Shown here: one piece after another, positions 16,763 through 25,636 of the stretch | Position numbering within the stretch: position 1 is the first letter of the stretch | How the letters are laid out: every line of letters begins with the position of its first letter | NCBI GenBank assembly: GCA_900315455.1 | Contig: OMZE01000009.1 | Location: 1 to 64,000, forward strand | Direction of reading: 5' to 3' | Source: an uncultured Prevotellaceae bacterium | GTDB taxonomy: Bacteria; Bacteroidota; Bacteroidia; Bacteroidales; Bacteroidaceae | Length of the DNA: 64,000 bases | Program-made: the position numbers and the translations under genes | Notes under the pieces: generated by a model | Database searches by the model: none | What the model saw: only the letters and a program-made list of their open reading frames with translations | What the model was told of the DNA's origin: nothing

Positions 16763-19700
16763 GAGGCCCGTGTCGTCACCAAAATTAAGCACGAAGTTGT
16801 TGATGCCTTCTGTCGATGACGGTTCGCCGCCCACCAAGCCATTGTTCAGTTGGAAGTAGGCGCGGAAGGAGTTGATGGTCATGGCAGCATTGGGATAGAA
16901 AAGCGTGCTTTTGCCCTCATCGTCCAGACCGAGGTAGAGCATCGTGTTGTCGCCCCCTTCTCCCACGCCCACAGGACTGTAGTTGCCATAGAAAGTGACG
17001 ACACCTTTCTCCACAGGAAGATATGTATATTTGATTTTCACGTTATTGAATGTAGGATTAACGATGTCATCACCCTCATCCCACTTCACGATATAGGGTG
17101 TGCCGGCGGTGATGCTCTCCACTTCAGTAAAGTTGAGCGTCAGTGTGCCACTGGAGAATAAGGCACTGCTCAGCGTGCGGATGTCGCCACCGGCGAGTGG
17201 ACTGTTTGTCAACTGCTCCTCCGTGAGTGAGAACGGCAGGCACAGCGTGTTCCATTTGCCGTCCTTGTAGAGTGTGCGCCCTTGGAGGGTAACCGTGGCT
17301 GCAGTCATCCCATCGTATGCGAAGAGCGTCTCGCTGTTGAATCGGTCGTCGTAAAGGGTGACGTTGATTTCTTTGAAACGGGCAACAAAACCCACGTTTT
17401 CCGTGATGTTGTATTCGGCCAGTGAATCCCACAGTTTTCCTACTTCATATTCATCGGGTCTTGTCAAATAGGTAGTGTAATCATAGGGGTTCAAAGCCCA
17501 TCCTTCGAACTCATATCCGTCGGGGATGACTTCGCAGATAGGCAATGAGATAGTGCCAGGAACCATCTGATAAACTATTGGCTTATAAATTTCATTGGGT
17601 ACTTCGTCCTCCAAATCCGGCAAGTAGTAGGTCACTTTATAGGTTTTGTCTGTTTCGTAGTTGCACACGACGCACTTGCCGTTCTCAAAGAAATGATTCT
17701 CTTCTTTGGTATCGGCGCAGTAGTTGCAATGCCTGGTGTGTTTTTCGCTGGTCACGGTGTAGGTGCAACCATCGTGTGTGCAAGGCGAAACCTCTGCGTA
17801 AGAGTATAACCAGCAGGCTTTCCGGCGTTCATTGGCAGGGACGTATTTCTCCACAGAGCCGTTGTTGCCGGCACCCACCTTCATATAGTTGCCTATTTTC
17901 GGAGTGGCATTGTCTGGCTGATAACAATCTTTACCAGGTCCGAAGGCTCTGTTTGGGTCACCTCCCTGCTCTCCTGCCCTGGCAATGACGGTACCGCCAG
18001 CGATATACACGTCTTCATCAGTGTAAAGGATACTATTGCCTTTGTAGCCGCCGCCGACACCGGCAGCACCTAAGCCGCCATTGGCTGTCACTGTGCCATC
18101 CAAAACCTTGAGTGTGCCAGCTTCTCCATTTTCACCGCCGCCAAAGCCAGCACCGTGCTCGCCGCCATTGGCTGTCACTGTGCCATTATATATATACACT
18201 TTGGCACCACGACGATTTTTACCAAATCCACCACCGATACCGGCAGCACCTTTGCCACCGTTGGCTGTCACTTTACCATTGTATATGTTCACAATGCCAC
18301 CAACAAGAGAAGAAAGATCTATAGTAGCTGCAGCCTCTGTACCACTACCGATACCGGCACCTCTTTCACCACCGGTGGCGGTGAGTTCACCGCCATATAT
18401 ATTCACGGTGCCGCCCCAGCCGCCTATGCCTTCATCAAAAAAGGTAGTAAAGGCTCCGCCACCTCCTAAACCGGCGGCATATTGTCCACCCGTGGCAATC
18501 ACTGTTCCATCATATAGATTAAACGTTCCTCCGGGGATTTGGCCAGCACCTCCACCGATGCCGGCTGCATTTTTGCCGCCTATAGCCTTGACATAACCGC
18601 CATAGACGGTGACGCTACTGCAGAGATCAATTATCTGTCTATCTATTGATCGGCAAGAGCCGATGCCGGCGGCATAATCTCCACCGGTGACCTCGATGTG
18701 TCCGCCGTGGATGACCAGTTGGCCCACGGTTTTCACCACATCTTTCCCATTGACCCTATCCCATGCACTTCCGATGCCGGCTGCATTCTCATAACTGTTG
18801 GAAACTATCAGTTGCCCCATGTTGCCTGAATACGACTGGCTATGGATATAGAGTTTGTTGTTGCCTTCCAGTTTCAGTCCACCGGTAAGGGTAAGTTTGG
18901 AATTATCGCAGAGAATGAGATGCACATCCTTGCCCTGCACGACGATGGCCTTGCGACTCACGTCTCCGCTAACCACATAGTACTCGGGAACGGTGGTGCT
19001 ATATCCGCCCATTCCAAACCAATCTTCAGCATGGCTCGTCACTTTCTTGTATTGCCCCTCAGAGGGTTCGACTTCATAGCCGATTTCGGAGCCTGTAAGA
19101 GCCTTCAATGTGCTGACTACCTGCTCGTTTTCGGCATCCCACGACCGTTCGATGAAATATACAGAGCCCGTGGAATACAGACAAGCCTCATTCTCATTGT
19201 CTAAATCCAGACTCGCAATTTCAGAATAGTCGGAGGAGAAAAACTCGTTGGGGTCAATTTGTTCGTGATAGGTTTTGTAATCTTTGGTAAACGTACCCGT
19301 AATGCTTTCCATTTCTACGCCGATACTGGCTTCGACGAGTTCGCCGGTCAAGGTGATGACCTTGCCAGTCTTCAGATACACGTTGCTGGATATCCCAGAG
19401 GCTTTCTTGTTGTTAGTCACCGTGAGATCTCCCTCAACGTTCAGCGTACCGCCGTTCCAGATTCCGCCGCCGTAACTGCCGGCGGTGTTGTCCGTAATGG
19501 CACAGTCCTTGATATTCATCACCGTGGCGCCCAGGGCATTGGCCAGTGCGCCTGCACCTGTTGTGCCCTTGTTGCCTGTAAAGGTGCAGTTCGTCAGGGT
19601 GGCTATACCGCAACCGCTGTCGGTTTTGGAGTTATAGATAGCACCCACGTCTTTGGCGGTGTTGTTTAAGAAGGAGCAGTCGGAAGCCGTGAACGTGCCG

Positions 19701-20155
19701 TTGTTCCAAATGGCACCGGCATGGTCGGCTGCGGAGTTGTTTCTGAAGATGACATGGTCGGCAATCACTGTGTTGCCATACGGAATATGGATGGCACCGC
19801 CGTTGTTGGCTCTGCCGCCCTCGATTTTGCCGTCTTCTTCAGCAGTACTCTTCAGCGTAAGCGTACTTCCGTTGTGCACCCAAATCACGTGACCGTCGCT
19901 CTTGTTCTGGCTAAGATTGCGGCTGAGAGAGTGGCCATTCAGGTCGATGGTCACTGTCATGTTGTCAATGTCGAGGTACTTTTCAAGCACAATATCCGCT
20001 GTGAGTTGAAGGTTCGCACCGTTGCTTAGAGCGCCCTTCAGCGACACCTCGTCGCCGACGGTAATCTGCGCCCATGCCCCAGTGGTTGTGAGCATTGTGA
20101 GCAGCAGCATGGCTGCCCTCACGATAAATGAAGATTTGTTTAGTCTAATACTCAT
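16634..20155 (-). CDS. Large secreted glycine-rich beta-helix protein (putative adhesin)
   Basis: A 1173-residue protein with a signal peptide (1-30, ending TGAWAQ). Residues about 30-270 look like right-handed beta-helix rungs (FRNNSAADHAGAIWNNG, CTFTGNKGTTGAGALANALG). From about 415 to 760 come many copies of a Gly-rich unit with the core GG-x-x-A-A-G-I-G-G-G and GTVTANGG. A Cys/His segment follows (about 785-850: CTHDGCTYTV, HCNYCADTKEE, CVVCNYET), which may bind metal. Then there is an InlB-like repeat (about 855-960, YEFEGWALNP) and a beta domain before the tail (YYYSLDGRKLSG...KGVYIHNGQKVVIK). Just before the tail, TPIPSPRGEG is encoded by a repeat-like GC-rich sequence. It is probably a surface protein used for attachment. 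A minus-strand -7 box lies at 20251-20258. Confidence 0.8.
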   Translation of the reverse strand: MSIRLNKSSFIVRAAMLLLTMLTTTGAWAQITVGDEVSLKGALSNGANLQLTADIVLEKYLDIDNMTVTIDLNGHSLSRNLSQNKSDGHVIWVHNGSTLTLKSTAEEDGKIEGGRANNGGAIHIPYGNTVIADHVIFRNNSAADHAGAIWNNGTFTASDCSFLNNTAKDVGAIYNSKTDSGCGIATLTNCTFTGNKGTTGAGALANALGATVMNIKDCAITDNTAGSYGGGIWNGGTLNVEGDLTVTNNKKASGISSNVYLKTGKVITLTGELVEASIGVEMESITGTFTKDYKTYHEQIDPNEFFSSDYSEIASLDLDNENEACLYSTGSVYFIERSWDAENEQVVSTLKALTGSEIGYEVEPSEGQYKKVTSHAEDWFGMGGYSTTVPEYYVVSGDVSRKAIVVQGKDVHLILCDNSKLTLTGGLKLEGNNKLYIHSQSYSGNMGQLIVSNSYENAAGIGSAWDRVNGKDVVKTVGQLVIHGGHIEVTGGDYAAGIGSCRSIDRQIIDLCSSVTVYGGYVKAIGGKNAAGIGGGAGQIPGGTFNLYDGTVIATGGQYAAGLGGGGAFTTFFDEGIGGWGGTVNIYGGELTATGGERGAGIGSGTEAAATIDLSSLVGGIVNIYNGKVTANGGKGAAGIGGGFGKNRRGAKVYIYNGTVTANGGEHGAGFGGGENGEAGTLKVLDGTVTANGGLGAAGVGGGYKGNSILYTDEDVYIAGGTVIARAGEQGGDPNRAFGPGKDCYQPDNATPKIGNYMKVGAGNNGSVEKYVPANERRKACWLYSYAEVSPCTHDGCTYTVTSEKHTRHCNYCADTKEENHFFENGKCVVCNYETDKTYKVTYYLPDLEDEVPNEIYKPIVYQMVPGTISLPICEVIPDGYEFEGWALNPYDYTTYLTRPDEYEVGKLWDSLAEYNITENVGFVARFKEINVTLYDDRFNSETLFAYDGMTAATVTLQGRTLYKDGKWNTLCLPFSLTEEQLTNSPLAGGDIRTLSSALFSSGTLTLNFTEVESITAGTPYIVKWDEGDDIVNPTFNNVKIKYTYLPVEKGVVTFYGNYSPVGVGEGGDNTMLYLGLDDEGKSTLFYPNAAMTINSFRAYFQLNNGLVGGEPSSTEGINNFVLNFGDDTGLTPIPSPRGEGSSYYYSLDGRKLSGKPTRKGVYIHNGQKVVIK

Positions 20156-20520
20156 ATTGCTTTGATAAAATGTTCTGCTAAAAAGAAAGACAAAAACAGG
20201 GCAAGGGTCATAGTACGACCGTGAGCGCCCAATATGTATGCAACAGCGTGCAAAATTACTACAATATATTCCAATAAACGAAAAAAAAATTCCTTTTTAA
20301 AAAGAAATAACTCTTTTTTTCTATGTTCTTACACGAAAATAGGTTTAAGATTTATCATGCTTTGCATGATGAACATCGGCAGCGCCTCGGCATAGTGAAA
20401 ACAAGTTTTCCCTCTGCTTCAATAGTCTTTACACCCCCTTCGGTTCCCCCGTTGTCGGGGGACAGAAACGGCTTGCACGATGTTTGAGGTTTATTTATGA
20501 CCACAAAGAAGACTGAGGGT
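20156..20520. other. Intergenic region with promoter and dispersed motifs
   Basis: From right to left on the minus strand this holds the promoter of the beta-helix gene (20251-20258). It also has a copy of the ATGATGAACATCGGC motif (20363-20377) shared with 12930-12944, a small palindrome GAAAAC-AA-GTTTTC (20397-20410) and a hairpin around CCCCCGTTGTCGGGGG (20447-20462). A similar CCCCGTTTGGCGGGG hairpin lies at 40632-40646. Short open frames here look non-coding. Confidence 0.5.
20251..20258 (-). promoter_or_regulatory. -7 box for the beta-helix protein operon
   Basis: Minus-strand TAATTTTG is a perfect TAnnTTTG, 95 nt before the start at 20155. A TTCG-like -33 lies about 20 nt upstream. 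Confidence 0.5.
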
Positions 20521-20695
20521 ATTCCTATCATTCCTGATATTCCTGCCATTCCTGATATTCCTGCCATTCCTGATATTCCTGTCATTCCTGAACATTCCTG
20601 ATATTCCTGACATTCCTGTCATTCCTGAACATTACTGTCATTCCTGATATTCCTGTCATTCCTGATATTCCTGGACATTCCTGAACATTCCTGGA
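20521..20695. repeat. 9-bp minisatellite (ATTCCTGnn)
   Basis: About 19 imperfect 9-bp units built on ATTCCTGAT, ATTCCTGCC, ATTCCTGTC and ATTCCTGAA run almost without interruption. One unit has ATTACTG. It lies between the 3' end of the Ig-like gene and the beta-helix promoter. The open frames it creates (Ile-Pro-Asp or Gly-Ile-Ser-Gly-Met repeats) have no start signals. Confidence 0.85.
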
Positions 20696-20705
20696 AATGA
20701 CAAGA

Positions 20706-20749
20706 GCGTTCCAATTCCGGCGGATAACAAACCGCTTGAATTGGAACGC
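20706..20749. terminator. 12-bp hairpin downstream of the Ig-like surface protein gene
   Basis: Perfect arms GCGTTCCAATTC (20706-20717) and GAATTGGAACGC (20738-20749) enclose a 20-nt loop that itself contains CGG/CCG pairing. It lies 22 nt past the minus-strand stop. The T-run is on the plus-strand side (CTTTTTC), so as a minus-strand terminator it lacks a U-tract. Confidence 0.5.
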
Positions 20750-20771
20750 CTTTTTCAGGATTGGAAAAGGT

Positions 20772-23111
20772 TTATCTCACCACCACCTTGCTGATGGTGA
20801 CCGAGCCGTCAGCATGGATGTTGCGAACAATATTGACACCTTTCCTCATGCTGCCTACCTGTTCGCCCGTCGTGGTGAAGATTTCGGTGCGCACCACCCG
20901 ACTGCCGGCGCTCACCTGGGGCACGCCAGAGGTACCGAGAACCAGTTTCAGGTTGGAAAGACGGAAGAGATCCTCGCCCTTCGGAGCAGCCAGTATTTTC
21001 TCGTACTCAAAGCGGACTTTGTGATGACCAGGGGCGAAGACCAGTTCGCTGGGGTCGAAAGCGGTGGAACTGGCAGGGTCCTCGCCGCAGAACTCCCGCA
21101 CTACTGTGTCGTCGAGTTTGATGCGTGTGCCATCGTTGAAAGACATGTTTCCCATGAAGTTGAACCAGTCTTCCGAACTGTTCACTCCAGTCCACGACAG
21201 TGTTCCTTCCATACCCTCGGGCACCACGAAGTCGGCCTCCAGCCATGACACGAGTTTCCCATTCGAGCAATCCATATACGAAGTGGAACTGTAGGCATAA
21301 TCAGCCTCTTGCTTGAACGGATAGACAAAGTCGGTGTTGAAGGAGAATTCACCTCCTGTCACTATTGGCGTATAGTCGTAGGGCAGTCGCTCGCAAGAGG
21401 CGGTGCAGCCTACGGTGAAGTCACCTGCCGTAGTAGAGATAGTGACATTTCCGTTGTATTCGCCTATTTCTGCCGATTCAAAGGTCAGCATCACTTCACC
21501 TTTCTCTGAGAAAGGTATTGCTTCGGCCCTGACGATGCCGGCAAAAGGTCCGTCGGCACTCACCGCGGTCACCTGAAGAGGCTCTGTCCCAACATTGAGA
21601 AGGGTGACGGCAGCATGGTCCTGTGCCGACAGCTTATCAAGGTAGTGGCGTCCGAAGTCAATGGTGGGAGTCAGCAGCATGGCCGAATTGGCCTCCACGT
21701 CCTGAAGTTCAAGGCTCAGGTCATAGACATAGGTTCTGAAGGGGTCGCTACAGAATCCGTAGAGATAAGCGTTCATGTTGATTATGTTGGTGAACGTAAT
21801 CTCATGGTTGCCTTCGCCCAGCACAATGACATTGTCGATGGGGAGCCGCAGGAATCCCTCGCTCTGATGCTCGTAGACATTATTAACGATTTCTGCTCCG
21901 TCTAAATAAACATAACTGCCGCCATTGGGATGCAGGCACTCCGACATACCCTTCCAGGAGAATACCCCCACCTTGCCCTTTGGCACCCTTACATTGGCCA
22001 CAAGCGAAGATTTTCCGCTACTTTCCATATCGTTGGTGGAAACGGCTACGGGACAGTCTGCGACGTCGTTGGACAAGGCGAAGGGCAAGTCTTCGTTGAA
22101 AGAGAATGCGATATCACCTTTTTTCACGATGGCCGAGAAATCGGGAGCCTCACCCACCTCAGCGGTCAGGTTCACGACGGCTATCGACCCGTTGTCGGTG
22201 GTGAAAGTGAACTCATGTTCATAGGTGCCAGCTGCTGTGGGATACAGGTTGACGGTAATGTTCTCAGTCTCTCCTCCTTGAATATACTCGGAGGGATAGA
22301 GCACCTCTGCGTCGTCACGGCTTTGTGTGCAAATGAAGTGTGCCTCATTGTAACCGATGTTGGTGAGTTTGATTACGGTGCTTACCGAAGCGCCAACCGT
22401 CACGGTAGGACCGGAGAGGACGATGTTCTCTGGGGAGGCAATGAGTTGCGGTGCTTCGGTACGGCGGTTGTATGTAGCCGTCTTATAGAAGTTGAGGAAA
22501 CCCTGTGTCCTATTGTCGCTAACGGTAAAGCCATAGCATCCGTAACCTGTTCTCGGGGTCAGTGTCATGAAGTCATCGCTCACATCAAATACCAGTTCGT
22601 TTACGGTTTCGAGTGCATACTGTCCCATCATGTCGGGCTCAGTGGAGAAATCTCCTGCAAAGACAGCCAGATAGATGGGCGAACCGTAATAAAGCATCGT
22701 GCCCAGAACGCAGAAATCGTCCATGCCTTTTCCTTGCTCATATTCGGGAGTGGAGATGGTGATGGTCTTGGCCTCCGCATCATAATGCCCAATAATCTCG
22801 TTTTTCGTTTCCAACTCGAAGTAGCCAAGGTCGATGATGCCGTCGAAAGTCACTTCATCGCCGTTGAAGGTAAGTGTAGCCTCGGTGGAGGTCGGCGTGA
22901 GTGAATTGACGTCGAACCACCCATACTCATCCCAATAGGCCATGGCGCTGACCCAGAACTGCATGTTGCCCTCCATTTTCGGAAGACGCTGCACCTGCAC
23001 GGTGTGCTGCCCTGTTTCTGCTTTCATGACTTGTCCGGAGAGAAGGTGGCTCTGCGCCTTGCACATTTGTCCTACGGTGAAGAGGACAATCAAGGTAAAA
23101 AGTTTTTTCAT
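20772..23111 (-). CDS. Secreted multidomain Ig-like/ASH-type surface protein
   Basis: A 779-residue protein with a signal peptide (1-19, MKKLFTLIVLFTVGQMCKA). It contains at least two Ig-like domains of the ASH/choice-of-anchor type (about 226-310, ENIVLSGPTVTVGASVST and IKLTNIGYNEAHF; about 525-600, TIDFGRHYLDKLSAQDH). These alternate with two homologous jelly-roll-like regions (about 325-480 and 605-740) that share the pattern DFSAIVKKGDIAFSFN / DYTPIVTGGEFSFNTD. It ends in a type IX-like tail (RTEIFTTTGEQVG...VTISKVVVR). A surface-exposed adhesin or carbohydrate-contacting protein is likely; no catalytic motif is seen. Confidence 0.7.
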   Translation of the reverse strand: MKKLFTLIVLFTVGQMCKAQSHLLSGQVMKAETGQHTVQVQRLPKMEGNMQFWVSAMAYWDEYGWFDVNSLTPTSTEATLTFNGDEVTFDGIIDLGYFELETKNEIIGHYDAEAKTITISTPEYEQGKGMDDFCVLGTMLYYGSPIYLAVFAGDFSTEPDMMGQYALETVNELVFDVSDDFMTLTPRTGYGCYGFTVSDNRTQGFLNFYKTATYNRRTEAPQLIASPENIVLSGPTVTVGASVSTVIKLTNIGYNEAHFICTQSRDDAEVLYPSEYIQGGETENITVNLYPTAAGTYEHEFTFTTDNGSIAVVNLTAEVGEAPDFSAIVKKGDIAFSFNEDLPFALSNDVADCPVAVSTNDMESSGKSSLVANVRVPKGKVGVFSWKGMSECLHPNGGSYVYLDGAEIVNNVYEHQSEGFLRLPIDNVIVLGEGNHEITFTNIINMNAYLYGFCSDPFRTYVYDLSLELQDVEANSAMLLTPTIDFGRHYLDKLSAQDHAAVTLLNVGTEPLQVTAVSADGPFAGIVRAEAIPFSEKGEVMLTFESAEIGEYNGNVTISTTAGDFTVGCTASCERLPYDYTPIVTGGEFSFNTDFVYPFKQEADYAYSSTSYMDCSNGKLVSWLEADFVVPEGMEGTLSWTGVNSSEDWFNFMGNMSFNDGTRIKLDDTVVREFCGEDPASSTAFDPSELVFAPGHHKVRFEYEKILAAPKGEDLFRLSNLKLVLGTSGVPQVSAGSRVVRTEIFTTTGEQVGSMRKGVNIVRNIHADGSVTISKVVVR

Positions 23112-23229
23112 ATCTCAAGGTTTTTGGTTGATAATGTTTCCTATCGGCAAAAATAGGAAAAAGCCATCCAGAAGCATCATTTTCCGGACTCGAGGTTGTT
23201 CAAGATTATAAAAATGGACGAAAACACAC

Positions 23230-24894
23230 CTATTGGGCGCTGTTTTCCTTAGCCAGACGCTGGTATTCGGATGGGGTAAGGCCTGTGTATTTCTTGAAAG
23301 CCTGAATAAACGAAGTGCGCGACTTGAACCCTACCCCATTGGCAATACCTTCGATGGTGAGATGCCCGAAATGCTTGGGGTCGTTCATTCTCTTACAGGC
23401 TTCCTGAATGCGGTATTCATTGAGCAGGGCGTTGAAATTGGTGCCATAGCGCTCGTTGATGACGAGCGACACATTGTTGTATTTCTCACCTACAAGCGCT
23501 GCCAGACGCTGAGCAGAGAAATCGCTCGAGAAAATCTCCTGTGAGGTCTCCATCACACCAACGATATCGGAAAGTATCCTTCGCTTGGCTTCCTCGTCGA
23601 GCGAGGACCCCTTGTACTTGGGCTGTGGAGCATTCTGCATCTCCACGAGCCGCTCAAGTTCATGCCGTCGTTGCCTTTCTTCTTCCTCCTTCTTGAGCAT
23701 CTCCACATTCTTGAGATAGAGCGATTCGTTGCGCTGGCGCAGCAGCCTGTTCTTGCGCCACACGATGAGCATGGAGAGGAGAATGACAAGTGTGATGGCC
23801 GCGATGGTGGCAATGACCATGTTCTGTACGCGGCGGTGGTGCTCCATTTCCTGGATTTGCTTGTCTACCTTCTTCATCTCACCGAGAAAACGGAGTTCTC
23901 CCACACTGGCCACTTGATGGTAGTTGAGCAGCGAATCCTTGAGCCGGAAGTACTGGGTGCGGTATTCTTCGGCCTGCTTCTTACGGTTCAGTTTGTCGTT
24001 GTAGTCGGCCATGAGGTTATAGAGTTCGAGCCGTGCATCTTTCATGTCGAGCACATTGACCAAACTGTCGGATTTGGAGAGTATATCAAGCGCCTTTTCA
24101 TAGTCGCCCTTGGCTGCATACACTCTGGAGAGGTTGGCGTAAATGGCATAGGAATAGCGTATGCTGCCAATATTGTCGTTAAGAAGGGCCTTTTGGCGCA
24201 TGAACGACGCTTCAGCCTTGTCGTACTGTCCTTTCTCGAGTGCAGAGAAGCCTTCGAACATTAAAAGATTGTACGAATCGTTAGGCTGGGGGGTGCCAAG
24301 CGACCGGTAGTTTTCCAATTCCCTATTGATGCCTGACAACATTTTCAATGAATGTGCCACAGTAATCATGTTAGATACCGCCATGCGCCATGATGCGGTA
24401 TCGTTTTCCGCCCTCGACTGCCAATAAGAGCGCTTGTAGTAGTCAAGGGCGAGCGAGTCGGGCTTCAGGTCGCCGCTCTGCTCTGAAATGGTCTGATACA
24501 TACAACCGAAGTTGAGGAGCACACGTCCCATTCCCCTTTCCATGCTTTCGGCCAGTTCCTGTGCCCGCGAGAGGTTCTCGTAAGCCTGCGAATAATCGAA
24601 ATAGCAGAAGAAATAGACATACCAGCGACCGATAAAAGCCTGCATGAGATAGCGTGTCTCCTTCTCTGTCATGTTGCGTTTGTTCCTTCCCGTGACGATG
24701 GTGAAACATACGAGGGCGCTGTCGGGTTTCCCGTCGAGTTCGGCATATCTTGTGCCCATCATGATGAGTTCTTCCGATGGCACATGGAGCCATTTGCTGT
24801 AATAGTCGGGCTGCTTCTCAGCCTTCACAGTGAGGCATTGAAGCAGAAACATGCTGAAAAGCAGGCATATCGTTAGTCTTTTCGAGTGTATCAT
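23230..24894 (-). CDS. TPR-transmembrane-AraC one-protein sensor/regulator
   Basis: A 554-residue protein. A signal peptide (about 1-25) is followed by a periplasmic helical TPR region (about 60-340; GKPDSALVCFTIV, FSALEKGQYDKAEASF, VYAAKGDYEKALDIL). A membrane helix (about 365-388, IATIAAITLVILLSMLIVW) leads into a charged coiled coil (about 390-430) and a C-terminal AraC-type helix-turn-helix (about 460-550; NALLNEYRIQEACKRM, IANGVGFKSRTSFIQAFKKY, TGLTPSEYQ). This architecture is common in Bacteroidetes and couples a periplasmic signal to DNA binding. Targets are unknown; the adjacent surface-protein gene is the obvious candidate. A -7 box is at 24963-24970. Confidence 0.85.
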   Translation of the reverse strand: MIHSKRLTICLLFSMFLLQCLTVKAEKQPDYYSKWLHVPSEELIMMGTRYAELDGKPDSALVCFTIVTGRNKRNMTEKETRYLMQAFIGRWYVYFFCYFDYSQAYENLSRAQELAESMERGMGRVLLNFGCMYQTISEQSGDLKPDSLALDYYKRSYWQSRAENDTASWRMAVSNMITVAHSLKMLSGINRELENYRSLGTPQPNDSYNLLMFEGFSALEKGQYDKAEASFMRQKALLNDNIGSIRYSYAIYANLSRVYAAKGDYEKALDILSKSDSLVNVLDMKDARLELYNLMADYNDKLNRKKQAEEYRTQYFRLKDSLLNYHQVASVGELRFLGEMKKVDKQIQEMEHHRRVQNMVIATIAAITLVILLSMLIVWRKNRLLRQRNESLYLKNVEMLKKEEEERQRRHELERLVEMQNAPQPKYKGSSLDEEAKRRILSDIVGVMETSQEIFSSDFSAQRLAALVGEKYNNVSLVINERYGTNFNALLNEYRIQEACKRMNDPKHFGHLTIEGIANGVGFKSRTSFIQAFKKYTGLTPSEYQRLAKENSAQ

Positions 24895-24962
24895 TCTATA
24901 AAAGAGTTCTTATCCATGCAGAAGGTGTCTGACAGGCTCATTGCATTTTAATGATTTCCATG

Positions 24963-24970
24963 CAAAATTA
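24963..24970 (-). promoter_or_regulatory. -7 box for the TPR-AraC regulator gene
   Basis: Minus-strand TAATTTTG lies 69 nt before the start at 24894. It is a perfect match to TAnnTTTG; no convincing -33. Confidence 0.4.
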
Positions 24971-25055
24971 AAAAAAAGAGACAATTGACATACCTTCCAC
25001 CTTCATTTTTTTAGAAAAATCCCTCATCTCCACACCATTTATTCGGGAAATTGAC

Positions 25056-25063
25056 TATATTTG
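25056..25063 (+). promoter_or_regulatory. -7 box for the SH3/zinc-motif protein gene
   Basis: A perfect TATATTTG ends 27 nt before the ATG at 25091. No clear -33 box. Confidence 0.5.
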
Positions 25064-25090
25064 CAAAAGGTCTTATACAAATCAGAAATT

Positions 25091-25483
25091 ATGAAAAGAT
25101 TAATCTTCGTATTGGTATCGTTGTTTGTCATGTTGACGGCGAATGCGCAACATGATGGCTTTGTATGTACTGGTAATAACGTCAATGTCAGGACTGGGCC
25201 TGGTAAAAACTACGCCATCTATGACACTGGAGATGGCCATAAACGTCAACTGTCGAAAGGAGATGTCGTAGCCAACCGCGGGAAGAAAAAGAATGGGTTC
25301 TGTCTTATCCAAGGACCACTGGAATGGGGAGGAGACGAGAGAGATGGCTGGGTGTCAGCACAATATCTCCGTCCTGTTACCCTCTGCAAAAAATGCTTCG
25401 GCACAGGAGATATGAATGTTGGTGAAGTGGACATAGACCTTAGAACTTGCGATAAATGCAAAGGAAAAGGCTATGTCAAATGA
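25091..25483 (+). CDS. Secreted SH3-domain protein with DnaJ-type CxxCxGxG motifs
   Basis: A 130-residue protein. The ATG at 25091 gives a signal peptide (MKRLIFVLVSLFVMLTANA) and sits just after a -7 box. The mature part starts with a bacterial SH3 domain (about 24-95; NNVNVRTGPGKNYAIYDTGD...DGWVSAQYLRP). It ends with two CxxCxGxG-type motifs, CKKCFGTGD at 100-108 and CDKCKGKGY at 121-129, the spacing expected for one DnaJ-like zinc centre. SH3 domains of this type usually bind peptidoglycan or cell-wall peptides. A DnaJ zinc centre on a small exported SH3 protein is unusual; it could be a redox-sensitive or structural Zn site. The gene is followed by a long hairpin and appears to stand alone. 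Confidence 0.75.
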   Translation: MKRLIFVLVSLFVMLTANAQHDGFVCTGNNVNVRTGPGKNYAIYDTGDGHKRQLSKGDVVANRGKKKNGFCLIQGPLEWGGDERDGWVSAQYLRPVTLCKKCFGTGDMNVGEVDIDLRTCDKCKGKGYVK

Positions 25484-25489
25484 AGATTT

Positions 25490-25548
25490 GGTTTAAGATT
25501 TGAGGTTTGAGGTTTATCAAGCGAAGGGTAAACCTCAAATCTTAAACC
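25490..25548. terminator. 19-bp perfect hairpin built from inverted heptamer repeats
   Basis: The left arm at 25490-25508 (GGTTTAAGATTTGAGGTTT) is perfectly complementary to 25530-25548. The arms are two oppositely oriented short arrays of the TTTGAGG heptamer also present at 12874-12929. It lies 7 nt past the SH3-protein stop. It has no T-run but should form a strong RNA hairpin that could end or stabilise transcripts from both sides. Confidence 0.7.
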
Positions 25549-25573
25549 TCAAACCTCAGCCAAGGGCTGAGAC

Positions 25574-25636
25574 TTACTTCATCATGATTTTCTTTCCGTT
25601 GAGGTTTACGGGTGAAAGACGGTCCTTGACAGAAGG
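25574..25636 (-). pseudogene. In-frame C-terminal tail fragment behind the lipoprotein stop codon
   Basis: Directly after the TAA of the lipoprotein gene, in the same frame, come codons for PSVKDRLSPVNLNGKKIMMK and then TAA at 25574-25576. NLNGKKIMMK matches the tail found on exported proteins here. It is either the former end of the lipoprotein, cut off by a stop mutation, or the remnant of another gene's tail. Confidence 0.4.

Noticed and set aside
20521-20695. CRISPR-like or coding Ile-Pro-Asp repeat
   Set aside because: The 9-bp period has no spacers and no start codon or promoter supports translation.
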